This document shows, one piece after another, positions 1-11,160 of a stretch of DNA of 40,464 nucleotides. A program made the translations under genes and the position numbers. The first letter of the stretch is position 1. Every line of letters begins with the position of its first letter. Origin of the DNA: Gnetum montanum (taxonomy: Eukaryota > Streptophyta > Gnetopsida > Gnetales > Gnetaceae); assembly GCA_015680685.1 (NCBI GenBank), contig MNCI01003298.1, forward strand, positions 78,934-119,397. The letters are read 5' to 3'. Under the pieces are notes generated by a model, which saw nothing but the letters and a program-made list of their open reading frames with translations, was not told where the DNA came from and did no database searches.

Positions 1-88
1 TAACTAGTCCATCCACAGAGTTCGACTGGATTGTGTGTACATGCTCATATTCATATGGTTGAGTGTAGGGGTACATCACCACTCATCA
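1..88 (+). mobile_element. 3' end of a plus-strand LTR, cut by the window edge
   Basis: The stretch ends in CACTCATCA and closely matches the last part of the solo LTR that ends at 20313, including the GAGTTCGACT and TATGGTTGAGTGTAGGG words. It is followed at 89 by CTAAG and then by sequence of an oppositely oriented LTR. CTAAG may be its target-site duplication, but the left end lies outside the window, so whether this is a solo LTR or a 3' LTR cannot be decided. Confidence 0.75.
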
Positions 89-310
89 CTAAGTCTAAGT
101 CTAACTAAAATAATAAAAAAATATATTCTATCCTAAGGCAATGAGAATCTAGTCTTGACCTTTTGTACATACCCTGTACTTCTTGTAACCACTGCTAGGA
201 TTACCAAGTACTTCACTACTAAGCAAACCAAGTAATAGTACTACTAGGTTACCAAGCAATTACACTTAAGTGCTTGAGATTATTCATACTCATCTTGCTT
301 AACAATAGAG
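89..310 (-). mobile_element. Internal fragment of a minus-strand LTR (M1 3' LTR remnant)
   Basis: The sequence from AAGTCTAAGTCTAACTAAAA onward aligns with about 7608-7815, the middle of the M2 LTR, with substitutions and small indels. At about 310 the similarity stops abruptly and gag-type sequence begins. This points to a deletion that fused a 3' LTR fragment directly to the gag region of M1. A plus-strand LTR then inserted at its left edge. Confidence 0.7.
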
Positions 311-2497
311 TATGAGGTAATTGGGTTGAAGGTGGAGGTGTAGGAGTAGAGGAATGTGGAGGATGATAAGGATATAAATATGGGTTTTCTCCTTGAGTAG
401 ATGGTGAATGTGTTCAGTGGTACTTTGGAGGGTAATAGTGATGCTAGAATGATGCATGACTTACCAAACTTCTAGGGGAGACAAGTTGCTGAACATAGTA
501 ACTATATGGATCTCGTTGCCTATAAGGGTACTACTACCTTGGTGGTGGCATTCCTCATGATTATGGTTGGTACCATTGTTGATATTTTTCATAAGGTTAT
601 GGAGGAGTTCCACTTGGGTAGTAAGCTTGTTATTGTTGATGGAACTACCTTGAGGGTAAGGCAATCATCTTGGAGCTTGTCTATGTGCTAGGCAAGGATT
701 TAATGTGTGCACTCGAGACTCTTGTAAGTGTGACACCATAGGGTAGCATCCCATTGGATATACATATTGATAGATGTTACATTTAGTTTCATCATTAGAG
801 TCAAATTCCACAATTTTCTCTACTACAGTAGCTTTGCCCTTACCTCTTTAGTAGGCATGTTCAACTTCTTTTCACTGTCTACGATTACGATCACTATTTT
901 CCTCTTTAGATTCTTCAACAATCTTCAAAGCGGTTTGAAAATTTTCATCCAAAGAGTCCCATAACTTTTCAACCTTGGTTGAAATGTCAGAAACAAATTT
1001 TTAGATAGGCAAGGTCTTTATGTTCACCACTTCATCAAGTGGTAACTCCTCCTCATCACAAAATTGGACCTCTCATTTTCTAATGGATGGATCCCTATTA
1101 TACTGTTCAGCACTCTTCCTTTTTTGTAGCTCATCTTCTTCTTTTTCTACCTACTCAATTAGCCTTTGGATCTAATGAGCTCTCATTTCAGACAACCTTT
1201 CTTACACATACACTCGAAGGGTTCTTCTTATTTCTATCCTGAGCCCATCTATGATTTGGCAAAGTTGTTCCCTCTAAGAGTAACCATGGCCAAGGCATTT
1301 ATGTAAGAGTGAATAATATCAGCCCATGGCAGCATTTAATGGTTCATGTGCTCCTTCTTTCTAACCTTGGATTTTCCTTCGTAGATTAGACACTCTAGAG
1401 TACATTTGATATTTGTCATTGAAAAGTTCTAACATGGTACTCCATCTTCAAATAGATTCTGGTTCCAAGGATTGGTACCAACTTTTAGCTTTCTTAATGA
1501 GTGTCCTTGGAAAAAGCTTGAGTTTCTACCACTCATTCTCGATGTTCTATAAGGCATAGGAATTTTGAAAAGCTTGTAGATGTGTTTGTGGATCAAAATT
1601 ATATTCCCCTCAAATCTTGGGATATATAAGCGCTTGATCTGACTACCATTCATGTGCTTGGTCAAATTTTTTACTACCTCTACAATGTTAAGCATACTTC
1701 GAGTTGCCAGTAAAGGTTCATCATCATCGCTGTGTTGATGATGCCAGTGATGGTTTCGGACACCCCTTCGATTTTGGTGGCCTTCACGATCATTATTATT
1801 TCATCAATCTCCTTCATCACAATTGTTTCGATGACGGTGTTCATGAGAACCATCAGATGAAGAGGAATGTTTGGAATCAAATGAAGAGGATGAAGAGGAA
1901 GGTGGACCATCATCACCATCACGATGTTTGCCACCACTCTTTTGCTTTCTATTATCACCATCATTAGATTCCTTTTTATTGCAATGTTCACCCAAGTTCC
2001 TACCTTGGCTATCACTCTTTCTTAAACTCAGTTTATGAATAGTTGATTACAGGGTCAAGTTCACATCCTCACCATCAATAATAGGGGGTGGAGAATCTTC
2101 ATGTTAAGAACCTTCCAAGGAAGGATCCTCATTGTCCTCTTGATCTCATAGGAACAAGGGGTTAGTGTAATGTTTTCTCTTTATGGCTTCATGAAGTCTC
2201 TTCTCACATTTATCTCCCTTACATTGTGTTTTAGTGGGATAATAGTTCCAAGTGTCATGTCCATCCACAATGTACTCTTCGTGAAGATCTGTTATGCCCA
2301 ACTTCTTAAGGGTTTTAAATAGCATTTCGGGCACAGATCTATCAAGGGTCCTCCATATCACACCATCACATCTATTCATCCTAATGTAGAATGAAGGTGA
2401 AATTTGGCACAAACTCATCTAGATGAGTGTATACCACCTTGCATTCCTATGGAATCGGTGGTTTAGTATTGTCAGGCTTATGAGAAGAAGAAGACAT
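311..2497 (-). pseudogene. gag: gag remnant of gypsy-like element M1
   Basis: Decayed Gag polyprotein of a Ty3/gypsy retrotransposon. The reading begins at the ATG at 2497 (MSSSSHK), the counterpart of MSFSSHK at 27343 in M3. Next come remnants of the family N-terminal block (VVYTH, VPNFTFI, then DLHEEYIVDGHDTWNYY near 2250), a Ser/His/Arg-rich spacer around 1800-2000, the capsid-like segment around 1180-1700 and a degenerate zinc knuckle at 746-781, in which Cys 4 and His 8 are both Tyr. The proline-rich tail lies at 311-600. Frames change repeatedly and stops are frequent, so no functional protein is possible. The protease that should follow is missing because the copy jumps to an LTR fragment at about 310. 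PBS and LTR lie just upstream at 2633 and 2652. Confidence 0.8.
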
Positions 2498-2632
2498 TTT
2501 GTAAGACAACATGAAATTGTCAATGTGCTTCTATAATTTATGTATAGTGGGAATGTTATTGATTTTTAGGTTTGTACAATGATATTAGTGGTATCCACTT
2601 AAACCTAAATAACACAAATTCCACAAACAAAA

Positions 2633-2650
2633 TCCTTGGCAATGACATTA
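2633..2650 (-). other. Degenerate primer-binding site (tRNA-Asp type) of M1
   Basis: Read on the plus strand, TCCTTGGCAATGACATTA matches the tRNA-Asp 3' end (TCCCCGGCAACGGCGCCA, from general knowledge) at 11 of 18 bases. All seven mismatches are transitions. It is separated from the LTR edge at 2652 by one base, the same spacing as in M2 and M3. Confidence 0.65.
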
Positions 2651-2651
2651 A

Positions 2652-3100
2652 TGATGAGCAACAAGGTACCCCTACACTCAACCATTGAATTTTGCAAACT
2701 TTGTCATTTCCAGTGCACTAGCCCTTTAGGAAGTAAATCTAGCCTTGAGGTCAATCATTGTCCTCCCAAGTACACTTGTGATGTACATTGGTATAGCTAA
2801 GTGTAATTGAGGCATCCAATTTTTATCATTTTGTATTTTATATTTTGGTGTTCAAAATGAAGATAAAAAGGAGTTTAATTAACTAATCTAAATTACTAAT
2901 TAAATAATCATTTAACTAATCCTAACGTAACTATCTATTCCCACTTTTCATACATGTCCTAAACCCACATATCCATTGCTAGATGACCAAACACTATGGT
3001 ACTAGGCGTACCAAGTGATGACGTTGCTGGGATTACCGAGCGAACATGTGTTATGCTTGATGAAATCATACTTATGTGTGTAATCTATCTTGCTTAATTG
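2652..3100 (-). mobile_element. LTR of M1, possibly shared with M2; outer part lost
   Basis: It begins TGATGAG next to the PBS and carries the family words CCCCTACACTCAACC and GGGATTACC. Similarity to the M2, M3 and M4 LTRs fades at about 3100, before the TATA-bearing U3 part. It lies between M1 gag on the left and M2 coding sequence on the right, both minus-strand. It can therefore serve as the 5' LTR of M1 and the 3' LTR of M2. The outer boundary is approximate. Confidence 0.65.
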
Positions 3101-3968
3101 TCTCATTAACGTCAACGTAGCCAACCAATGATGACTCATCACATGGGTAACATGTCTTTCTAGTGACATGGTAAGGTAGCACTTATTTTACTCTTACTCC
3201 CATTTCTCGTTAGATCTACAAGGATATAATACATCCTAAGCAATAGGATAAAACTAATAGAAGTAATTCAAAAGAGTCAACAAATCCCCTTGATGTCACA
3301 AACTTTACATTCCCACTTGATTCTTCTCTTTTCAGTCCAAGCATAATGATCAAAAATTTATTCTTAGTTTTATGATGGAAAGAATATCATTATGGCTATG
3401 GTAAGAACCTCTTATTAATGGAATGGGTGGATGAATGTTGTGGCCTCATTATTCAAATAGCATTCCCTTATAACTTGACAACATAGAGAAATTTTCACCT
3501 TATTAGACTACATCTTGCCTTACTCTTGATGTGTTTTATTAACACTCAAAATTATTTACAAAACATCATGAAAGTAAAGTATGAAAAAGATAGTAAAAAT
3601 TGGAAAAGGATGAAAAGAATGAAAAATCCTTAAAGAATTTAAAAATGTAAAAGAATATCGAAAATTTAAGAAATGAAAAGTATAAAATAATGGAAAATGT
3701 ATTAAAAATGTGAAAATATATATCAAGAAATTAGAAATTAAAAAGAATTATAAGACAAAAAATTGGAAAATACTTATTAATTTCTAAATCAAGATAAGGC
3801 ATCTCCCCCACGATTAAACTCATGAGAAACTCCTTGAAAAATACATCCTAGTTCCCTTGGATCATACACTTGAGGTTTTGTACTTACCATCCTTCATGAT
3901 TTAGTGTTTTTGTTATCATCCCATATAATTATGATGATAATTAAATTTTCATCATCTAAGTCCTTAGT
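3101..3968. other. Unassigned AT-rich stretch between M1 and M2
   Basis: I see no coding signal. The segment 3560-3780 is A-rich low complexity on the plus strand. CTCCCCCAC near 3804 is a weak candidate for the purine-rich tract (minus strand) before a 3' LTR, but no LTR edge can be placed beside it. RT, RNase H and integrase motifs expected downstream of M2 protease are not seen here. Confidence 0.5.
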
Positions 3969-4720
3969 TCATTTTTCTATTAATGTATGATTGTGGTTTA
4001 GTATTTTCATTTGTAAGTTCTTAGCTGGGGTCATTTTCTTAGAATGGGAATTGATAAGTGGTTCAGATTGTTCAATGCACATTTTGGATAACTGAAAGTT
4101 CTCAATTGTTGGCCATTGTGTGTCTTTTGGTTTCATGGTCCCTACTCTTTCTTTTACACACATTTTTTTCACTATTTTTGTGGACTAGTATGATGACTGT
4201 GTTGATATTTTGAAAGGTCAATCCACAATTGCATCCTTCTTTATTGGTAGTAATGCATGGAATCTACTGCGTATGTAGGCTTCATGGGTATCTTTCTTAT
4301 TAATTTTAATAGATAAATCTCTCATACTTAGCATTAATTGTGATAATCCATGCTCTCCCCATGATAATTGGAAATTCCTTGTCGTTATTTTTCACATCAA
4401 TCACAACAAAGTTTATTAGATAGGACCATCCATTGACAATGGTCACTACATCATCTACCTATCACAAAGGAATGGTGATATATTGATTTGTAAGCTCTAA
4501 CCAAATGTTGCACTTCTTTAAGGGTGGTAGGTTTCATGCCTTGTATGTTTCTTGAGAGATCAAATTTACCCTAGAACTTGAGTCTAATAGAGCCTTACAT
4601 GGCATATTTCCAATGACTTGTAAATAAATCAAAAGAACTCTTGGATAAATTCTTTTCTTAGGGAGTGATCCTACCTTTATCCAGTCTATAACTATTTCCA
4701 CTAACATGGTAGCCTACATG
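3969..4720 (-). pseudogene. pol: Protease and pre-RT linker remnant of M2
   Basis: Aspartic-protease remnant that would cleave the Gag/Pol polyprotein. The active-site motif reads KALLDSSSRVNL around 4570-4600, so the catalytic Asp is retained although the following Gly is Ser. About 200 bp downstream the text matches the second half of the M3 protease (YP.DF..I.V..N, GR.WL.T..A). Beyond it, around 3969-4172, is a segment containing KDTQWP and CIEQSEPL, counterpart of the pre-RT linker seen at about 12300-12600 in P1. No RT follows. The region has frame breaks and cannot encode a full protein. Confidence 0.7.
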
Positions 4721-4984
4721 TCTATATTTGATAATGATGAAAGCTTATTGTTTTTAAGAGGATCTTCCTTAGAAGAAGCTTATTGCACTGAAGTTCTAAA
4801 TCTACTAGCCTTTTTAGGACTTGTCCTAAAGAAAGGACATTTCTTTGTTTGGCACTTAGTGTTGCTGGAAAGATCCTCTATCTATATGTTCACTACCCTT
4901 GTAGCTCTTCTCTATTACAGTTGTGATGACAATTCACCTTGCATAGTAGGTGATGGAATTGGTGGCAAAGGAGTTGGATGTTGA

Positions 4985-7214
4985 TTTGAAGAATCAACTA
5001 TTGATGGATGCATATATGGTACTCAGGCAGATAGTACTATGAAGTTTGAACAGCTGCATTTGTTGGCAAGATTGGATGTTGGACATAGTATCCATAATAA
5101 TCATACTATTGATATGGATACTATTGGCATGGTGGTGGCATGGCCCACAATTGGTATTGTTGCCACTATTGATGGTATTGCTCTTATGGATTTTGGTAGG
5201 CTTCACTAGGGTAGTATGTTGGTTGGAAGTTTTGCTTGTAGTTACCTTAGGAATAAGGTAACTTTCTAGGCATTTATTTCTTAACAAAATTGGGATTAAG
5301 TGCATATGCCTCCATTTTCTGCAAATGTGTCATTATTGTACAACATCGTTTGGGATGTTCACACTAACACACGACACACCCTTCTTCATTGATGGAGCTT
5401 GTGTCTAAACACTCTGTCATAGAAGCCACTTTGTCCTTTCATCCAAAATCCTTCTTTTTCTTGTCCCTACATTTTCCAAAGGCTTTCTCTATTCTCTCAT
5501 CCATAATTTTCAATGCTATTGCAAATTTTTCATCAATGAAGTCCCACATTTTCTCTACCTTTGTTGCAATGTTAGTTATAGATTTCTAAATTGGTAGATT
5601 ATTCTTTTGAATTGTCTATGCCAAGGTTTTCTCTTCTTGAGTATCATAAACTCATGCATCTCTCTCCCTAATGGATGGATCTCTATTATACTCTTTTGCT
5701 GATCCTCTATTTTTTAACTCACCTTCTTCCCTTGCCACTTGGTCAATTAGTCTCTGAATTCAATGGAAAATCATCTCAGACAATATACCTTAGGCATAAA
5801 CCCCAAGGGTCTCCCTAGTCTTGTTTCATAACCCATCTACAATGTTTCTTAGTTGCTCCTATTGTGAGAATCCATGGCCTCGACAACTATGTAGTAGTGA
5901 ATACTATATGTCCATTGTCACATCAAGGATTTCATGAGTTCCTTTCTTTCATCCTTGGATTTTTTTTCCTTAAGTTAGACATCCATGAATAGGTTTGGTA
6001 CTTATCATTGAAGATCTCTAGCATGGTACTTCATCTTCTAATTGATTCAAGTTCGAGTGATCAATACTAGCTCTCTGCCTTTTTCACAAGTATTCTTAGG
6101 AACAACTTCAACTTCTACCTATTACTTTCAATGTTTTGTAGGGTGCAAGCATCATGGAATTCTTGGAGGTGGTGTTGTGGATTAGCATTATAATCACCTT
6201 CAAATCTTGGTATGTTATTCATATCAAGCCATTTGATATGACCATCCTTCACATGCCTAGTTAGAATGTAAACAGCTTCCTATATGTTAATCATGCTTTG
6301 GGTTGCCATCAAGGGTTCATCATCATGATCAAGTTTGTGTGCTTTTTTGTAGTGAGACCCCCTTCTATGCTCATTCCTTTTGCAATCCTCTCTTTGATAC
6401 CCTCGTCTTCTTTGCTCATAACCTTCATCTTCCTCATTTGAATATCTCAGATAATAGTCATGATGATCATGAGTCCTTCTCTTCTTCCTATCATGGTCTT
6501 GGTGCCTTAGCCTCCTCGTATCAAAGTCCATTGATGATCGTGAGTATGAGGATGAGGCAGTAGAAGAATGGTGCTAGCTTATTCTCCTTTCATGACTCTA
6601 GTATTTTTCTCTATAGGAGCTAGCAAAAACTCTTGACCTTGAGTCCTACTTATTCTTTGAGTCAATAGCCTCCCTCTTAAGTGTCTCTACTAGGGTGGAA
6701 TGCAGTTGAACTTTGATAGATTCTTCAAGTCTAATGATAGGTGTTTTCGAAGGTTCTTCATGATTCTGATGGAGTTGTTCTATGATGTATTCATCAGCAT
6801 CAATTTCTTCCAAGACAACAAAAGTGTTGACCTACTTCCCTTTGTTGTGTATATTTTTGATTTCCATAGTGGCATCTTCCTCAGCTACTCCTTTGTGGGT
6901 TTATAGGGTCTTGTCATATGATGAGTCACATGGTACCCTTCCTAGATTTGGTCCAAATTCATTCCCCTTAAGGCAATTTGGAGCATGCTAAGTGTTGCAC
7001 ATTTTAGAGGCAAGACTATGTTTCCTTACATGTTTCTCCATCTCATTTATCTATCCTAATGGAAGATGAAAGTAAAATATGGATAATAAGAATCAATGTG
7101 AGCATAAGTGATTCTTTTTTGCATTGGCATCCCCCATTTTTCTTCATCGCTAATTCTATCATTGCCTCTTCTTATCTCTTTGGCAAGTGATGATGTATCC
7201 TTTTTTGAAGCCAT
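4985..7214 (-). pseudogene. gag: gag remnant of gypsy-like element M2
   Basis: Retrotransposon Gag remnant starting at the ATG at 7214 (MASKKDTSSL). The N-terminal block includes YFTFIFH, followed by a stop where relatives have Gln. A charged Arg/His/Asp-rich spacer lies at 6280-6531. The capsid-like segment, still recognisable against M3, is around 5700-6300. A zinc-knuckle-like motif of pattern C-x2-C-x3-H-x3-C is at 5343-5378, with an internal stop. The tail at 4994-5305 is rich in Asn, His and Ser. Order and spacing match M3 and P1. Many stops are TAG or TAA at expected Gln or Trp codons, consistent with C-to-T decay. It is non-functional. Confidence 0.8.
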
Positions 7215-7340
7215 GTTGTGGTTTAAGATGTTTATTTAAGTGTACTTATTTTTAGAGTTATTAGAAAATTATGGATTTATACTTTGAGTTCTTGATACAA
7301 TGAACTTTATGAAATTAATTACTCCACATACATTGACTAG

Positions 7341-7358
7341 TCACCAATAATGGCGCTA
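7341..7358 (-). other. Primer-binding site (tRNA-Asp type) of M2
   Basis: Plus-strand text TCACCAATAATGGCGCTA matches the tRNA-Asp 3' end at 13 of 18 positions. It lies one base from the LTR edge TGATGAGTGG at 7360. Confidence 0.75.
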
Positions 7359-7359
7359 A

Positions 7360-8210
7360 TGATGAGTGGTGGAGTAATCCAACATCTAACCATACAAGTC
7401 ACAAGTGTTTCACATGCAACTAGATCATAATATGTGGACAAGGCAATGTGATTATGCTAGTAATTGGTTTAAGTTCAAGACCATTGTCTTCCCATGTGGA
7501 GCTAGTGAAGTCTATGTGTATGGTTTAGCTCATAGTGAGGTATATGCTATGTTAATGTTGTTTGATCATTTGGCTCCTAATGAACATGGTAAAGTGAAAA
7601 GAGTTTCTAAGTCTAAGTCTAACTAAAATAGTAAACAAATCTATTCTATCCTAAGGAAATGAGAATCCAATCTTTACCTTCAATACACATCCTAGGATTC
7701 TTGTAACTACTAATGGAATTACCAAGTACTTTGCTACTAGGCAAACCAAGCGATAATACTACTAGGTTATCAAGAAATTACACTTAAGTGCTCAAGATTA
7801 ATCGTATTCATCCCCCTTAACAACAATAATGGTAAAGTGCATGGAAAAGTAAACATTAACTAAGAAAATAGTAAAAATTATTCTAAGTAAAACAATAAAC
7901 TATGAGAATGCTACAATAGTATGAAATAGCTCGATCTTTATTGCGGGTCATACTTGTGCCCAAGTACAAGATGCTCGAATAAAGACTCCATATACTACGT
8001 CACACTACACTGTGGGCATTCACACTTCTAAGTGCTAAAGACTAACTCACGAAAATAAACTACAAGAGTTACACTACTATGAAATGAAAAATTATGTGGA
8101 TCCGTGCACCTAAGTGTTGTATTTATAGGCTGGCACACATCCCCCAATATCACATATATGATAACACAGCTAGTGCTACAATATCATATATTTGATATTG
8201 TAGTCCACTA
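7360..8210 (-). mobile_element. 5' LTR of M2
   Basis: About 851 bp. It begins TGATGAGTGG next to the PBS and ends near TAGTCCACTA, the counterpart of GCGGCCCATCA in M3. A TATA-like motif (minus-strand CTATAAATAC) is at 8119-8128. The outermost 80 bp contain decayed versions of the GCGATATCGC palindromes found in better-preserved LTRs, such as AATATCAC and GATATTG. Flank AATTT at 8211 could be a target-site duplication, but its partner was not found. Confidence 0.75.
8119..8128 (-). promoter_or_regulatory. TATA-like box in the M2 LTR
   Basis: Minus-strand CTATAAATAC lies about 85 bp inside the U3 edge, the same relative place as CTATAAATAAG in M3, M4 and the solo LTR. Confidence 0.5.
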
Positions 8211-8242
8211 AATTTTGATTTATCATTTATGATCATCAACTC
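8211..8242. other. Short spacer between the M2 and P1 LTRs
   Basis: 32 bp of AT-rich sequence separates the two oppositely oriented LTRs. AACTC at 8238-8242 is the candidate target-site duplication of P1; its partner would lie beyond the P1 3' LTR. Confidence 0.4.
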
Positions 8243-9160
8243 TAATGAGCGTCAAAGTGTTACATCGATGGAATCCCATTTATGTGATGTTGCCCCATCA
8301 ACAGGGTTGCATCACAATAGCGTTTGCTACGTCTATGAGGCCCCATCAACGTAGCCCTATAATAAAAACTATAAATACAAGCTCATAGCCATGTTTATGA
8401 AGAGGAGAGTCATAGTTGTAGCAAAGCTCTTATAGTTTTTCTATTTGAGAGTTAGAATATTTCTCTAAGTGCCCACAGTAAGAGTTAGAAAGTGTATGGA
8501 TCTTTATATAAGCACTGTTGTACCTAAATCACACCAGTGTGTACCACAATCAAGATGAGCCTTTTGATCAAACCTTGCAACACTTAGAATAAATTAATAA
8601 TTTATTTATGCATTTATTATTTTCATTAAATATGCAATCAATTAAGCTTAATTAGACTTTAAGTGATTAGTTAATTAATTAAGCTAAATAGATTAAGCAC
8701 ATAAGTATGATCGCTTCGAGTGTAAACATGTATTCGCTTGGTAATCTCAGCAGTGTTACTACTTGGTTCACCCAATAGCATAGTGCTTGGTAACCCAATG
8801 GTGGATATGTGGGTTCAAGATGTGTAGGAAAAGTGGTACGAGATTCTTATGTTAAGAATTGTTAGAGACTAGTTAAGTAGTTAAATTAAATTAGTTATTA
8901 AATTACGTCATCTCTCGATTTTAAGTACTAAAGAACATAAAACATAAAACAATAAAAATCATATGCCTTGAGTACACTTAACCATACCTTTGTACATCAC
9001 AAGTGTAATTGGGAAGACAATGAATAACCATTATGGCAAGGTTCACTTCCTAAATGACTAGGGTACCAGAAGACATAAAGTCTACATAATTCAACCGGAT
9101 CACACGTGAGCGCTTCATGATTTGTATGGTTGAGCATAGGGGTACCTTCACTGCTCATCA
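8243..9160 (+). mobile_element. 5' LTR of P1
   Basis: About 918 bp. It begins TAATGAGCG (a decayed TGATGAGC) and ends CTGCTCATCA one base before the PBS. It aligns over hundreds of bases with the P2 LTR at 37802-38443, sharing CTATAATAAAAACTATAAAT, GAGCCTTTTGATCAAA and the word for the AGTGTT/TACTTGGTTC region. P1 carries an extra stretch of about 60-70 bp near 8270-8330 that resembles an internal duplication. The TATA-like motif is at 8369-8377. Confidence 0.8.
8369..8377 (+). promoter_or_regulatory. TATA-like box in the P1 LTR
   Basis: CTATAAATA, conserved at 37881-37889 in P2. Confidence 0.5.
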
Positions 9161-9161
9161 T

Positions 9162-9179
9162 TGTTGCCATTGCCATAGA
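9162..9179 (+). other. Degenerate primer-binding site of P1
   Basis: TGTTGCCATTGCCATAGA matches the complement of the tRNA-Asp 3' end (TGGCGCCGTTGCCGGGGA) at 12 of 18 positions. It starts one base after the LTR end. Confidence 0.65.
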
Positions 9180-9315
9180 ATTTTTTTTTTTGAAATGTGT
9201 GCTATCTAGGATTAGTGAACATCATTAACATTATTGAATAAACCCTAAGGTCAACATCATTCTTACACATAATACAATTACATAAGCACACTAATATTTT
9301 ATTATGTTTTGCAAA

Positions 9316-11160
9316 ATGCCTTCTTCTCATAGGCAAGATGATATGAAACCACTCATCCCTCAAGAATGCAAGGTGGTATATACTCATCCAAATGAGTGTG
9401 TTCCTAATTTCACCTTCATTCTACATCAAGATGAACAACTGTCAAGGGGTGTCATGGAAGGAAACATTATAATGCCTCCTGATCGATCCATGCTTGTGAT
9501 GCTGCTTCAAACTCTTAAGAACTTAAGCATCCATGATCTTCAAGAGTAGTGCATTGTGCATGACTATGACTACTAGGACTACCATCCCACTAAAACACAA
9601 CACAAGAGAGATCGACACCAGGAGAAGCAACATGAGTTTATGAAGGGGAAATGGTTCACCAATCTCTTGTTTCTGCTTAAAAAATATGATAATGAGGACC
9701 CTCTCTTTGGGGGCTCTCAACATGAAAATTCTTCATTTCTTGTTACTAGTGATGGGGATGTGAATCTAAATCTACATTCCCTTATTCACAAACTAGGTTT
9801 AGGTAAAGATGGCAGTCAAGGTAGGGGCTTGGACAAGCGTTAAGATGATAAGAAGCCTAACAAACATGGTTGCGACTACTGAAGGGGAGTTAGTAGATAC
9901 CATGGTGGTGGCAATCCTCCTCCCTCTTCATCTACATATTTTTTTTCTTTCTCTTCAAGTTCTAACAAATGCCATAGAAAGAATAATTGTGATGGAGGTG
10001 AATAGCAGGATAACAATAATGATCATTGAGCCCAAACTGAATGAAGGGGTAACAAAGGACATCATCAGTGACAATGAAATAATGATGATGATGAGCCTTT
10101 ACTAATAACTTGAAGCATGCTAAATATTGTAGAGGCCATGAAAAGTCCAACTAGGCATGTGAGATATAGTCAGATCAAGCTCTTAGATATGAATAATATT
10201 CCTAGATTTGAGGGGGGATATAACTTTGATCCACAAACACATCTCCAAGCTTTACATGATGCCTATGCCTTATAGAATATTGGAAATAATTGGCAGAAAT
10301 TAAAGTTATTTCCTAGTACACTCATCAAGGAAGCAAAAAGCTGGTACTAGTCCTTAGAGCTGGAATCTATCTATAGGTGAAGTACAATGTTAGAGCTATT
10401 TAATAATAAATATCAGACGTACTCCAAAGTTTTTAATCTAAGAAGGAAAATCTAAAGATGGAAGTAAGGAAACGATGAACCCTTGGATGCCCCCATGGGT
10501 AGATATTATTCTCTCATGCATTGAGGCCTTGACCACAGTTATTCTCAAAGGGAACAACTTCGCCATATCATTGATGGACTTAGATTAGAAATAGGAAGAA
10601 CTCTTGGGATTTATGCCCAAGGGAGACTATCAAAACTCTAAGCCCATCAAATCCAAAGGCTAATTAAGCAAGTTGCAAAAGAAGGAGAGTTGAAAAAATG
10701 AGAAAGTGTAAATGAATACAATAGGTATACTTCCATCAGAAAGAGGAAAATCTAATTTTGCAGCAATGAGGAAGAATCACCTCTTGATGAGGTGGTAAAT
10801 ACAAAGATCTTTTTGATCCAAAAAGCTATGTATAAAATTTCAGCCAAGGTGGATAAAACGTGGAATTCATTAGATGAAAAATTCCAAACTTCTCTAAAAA
10901 TCACCAAAGAATCAAAAGATAAAAGTAGTGATCATAACCGCAAGAGGCAGAAAGAAGCTGAATGTGCTTACCAAAGGAGTAAGGACAAAGTTGCTGCAGT
11001 AGATGAAGTTGTAGAAACTGAATCAAATGATGATGGTGGATGTGACATCTACCAATACAAACATCCCAAGGGATGTATCCCATCATGTCATACTTACAAG
11101 GGTCTAGGATGTATGCTTTAAATCCACAACTAGGAAGAAGGAAAGCACCCAAAAGGTTGC
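9316..11160 (+). pseudogene. gag: gag remnant of gypsy-like element P1
   Basis: Gag remnant. The ATG at 9316 (MPSSHRQ) aligns with the starts of M1 and M3. The first 80 codons are open and carry VVYTHPNE, VPNFTFI, HQDEQL and DRSML, then a TAG follows LQE. A low-complexity spacer lies at about 9800-10100. The capsid-like segment from 10110 to 10690 includes ARG/HIS-rich breaks and the W-x-W-S-LE region. An open stretch at 10792-11121 covers the charged C-terminal part, with KVDKTWNSLDEKFQ and the zinc-knuckle-like motif at 11041-11076 (second Cys changed to Tyr). Stops and frame changes elsewhere disable it. This copy is the only one of the gag family in the window with a visible RT downstream. 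Confidence 0.8.

Noticed and set aside
1704-1967. His/Asp-rich plus-strand ORF resembling a metal-binding peptide
   Set aside because: Antisense to the Ser/Asp-rich Gag spacer of M1; the homologous spots in M2 and M3 give the same artefact.
5046-5261. Hydrophobic plus-strand ORF that looks like a membrane protein (also 4706-4984)
   Set aside because: Antisense shadow of the low-complexity Gag tail and protease of M2; the hydrophobic look comes from reading His/Asn-rich codons in reverse.
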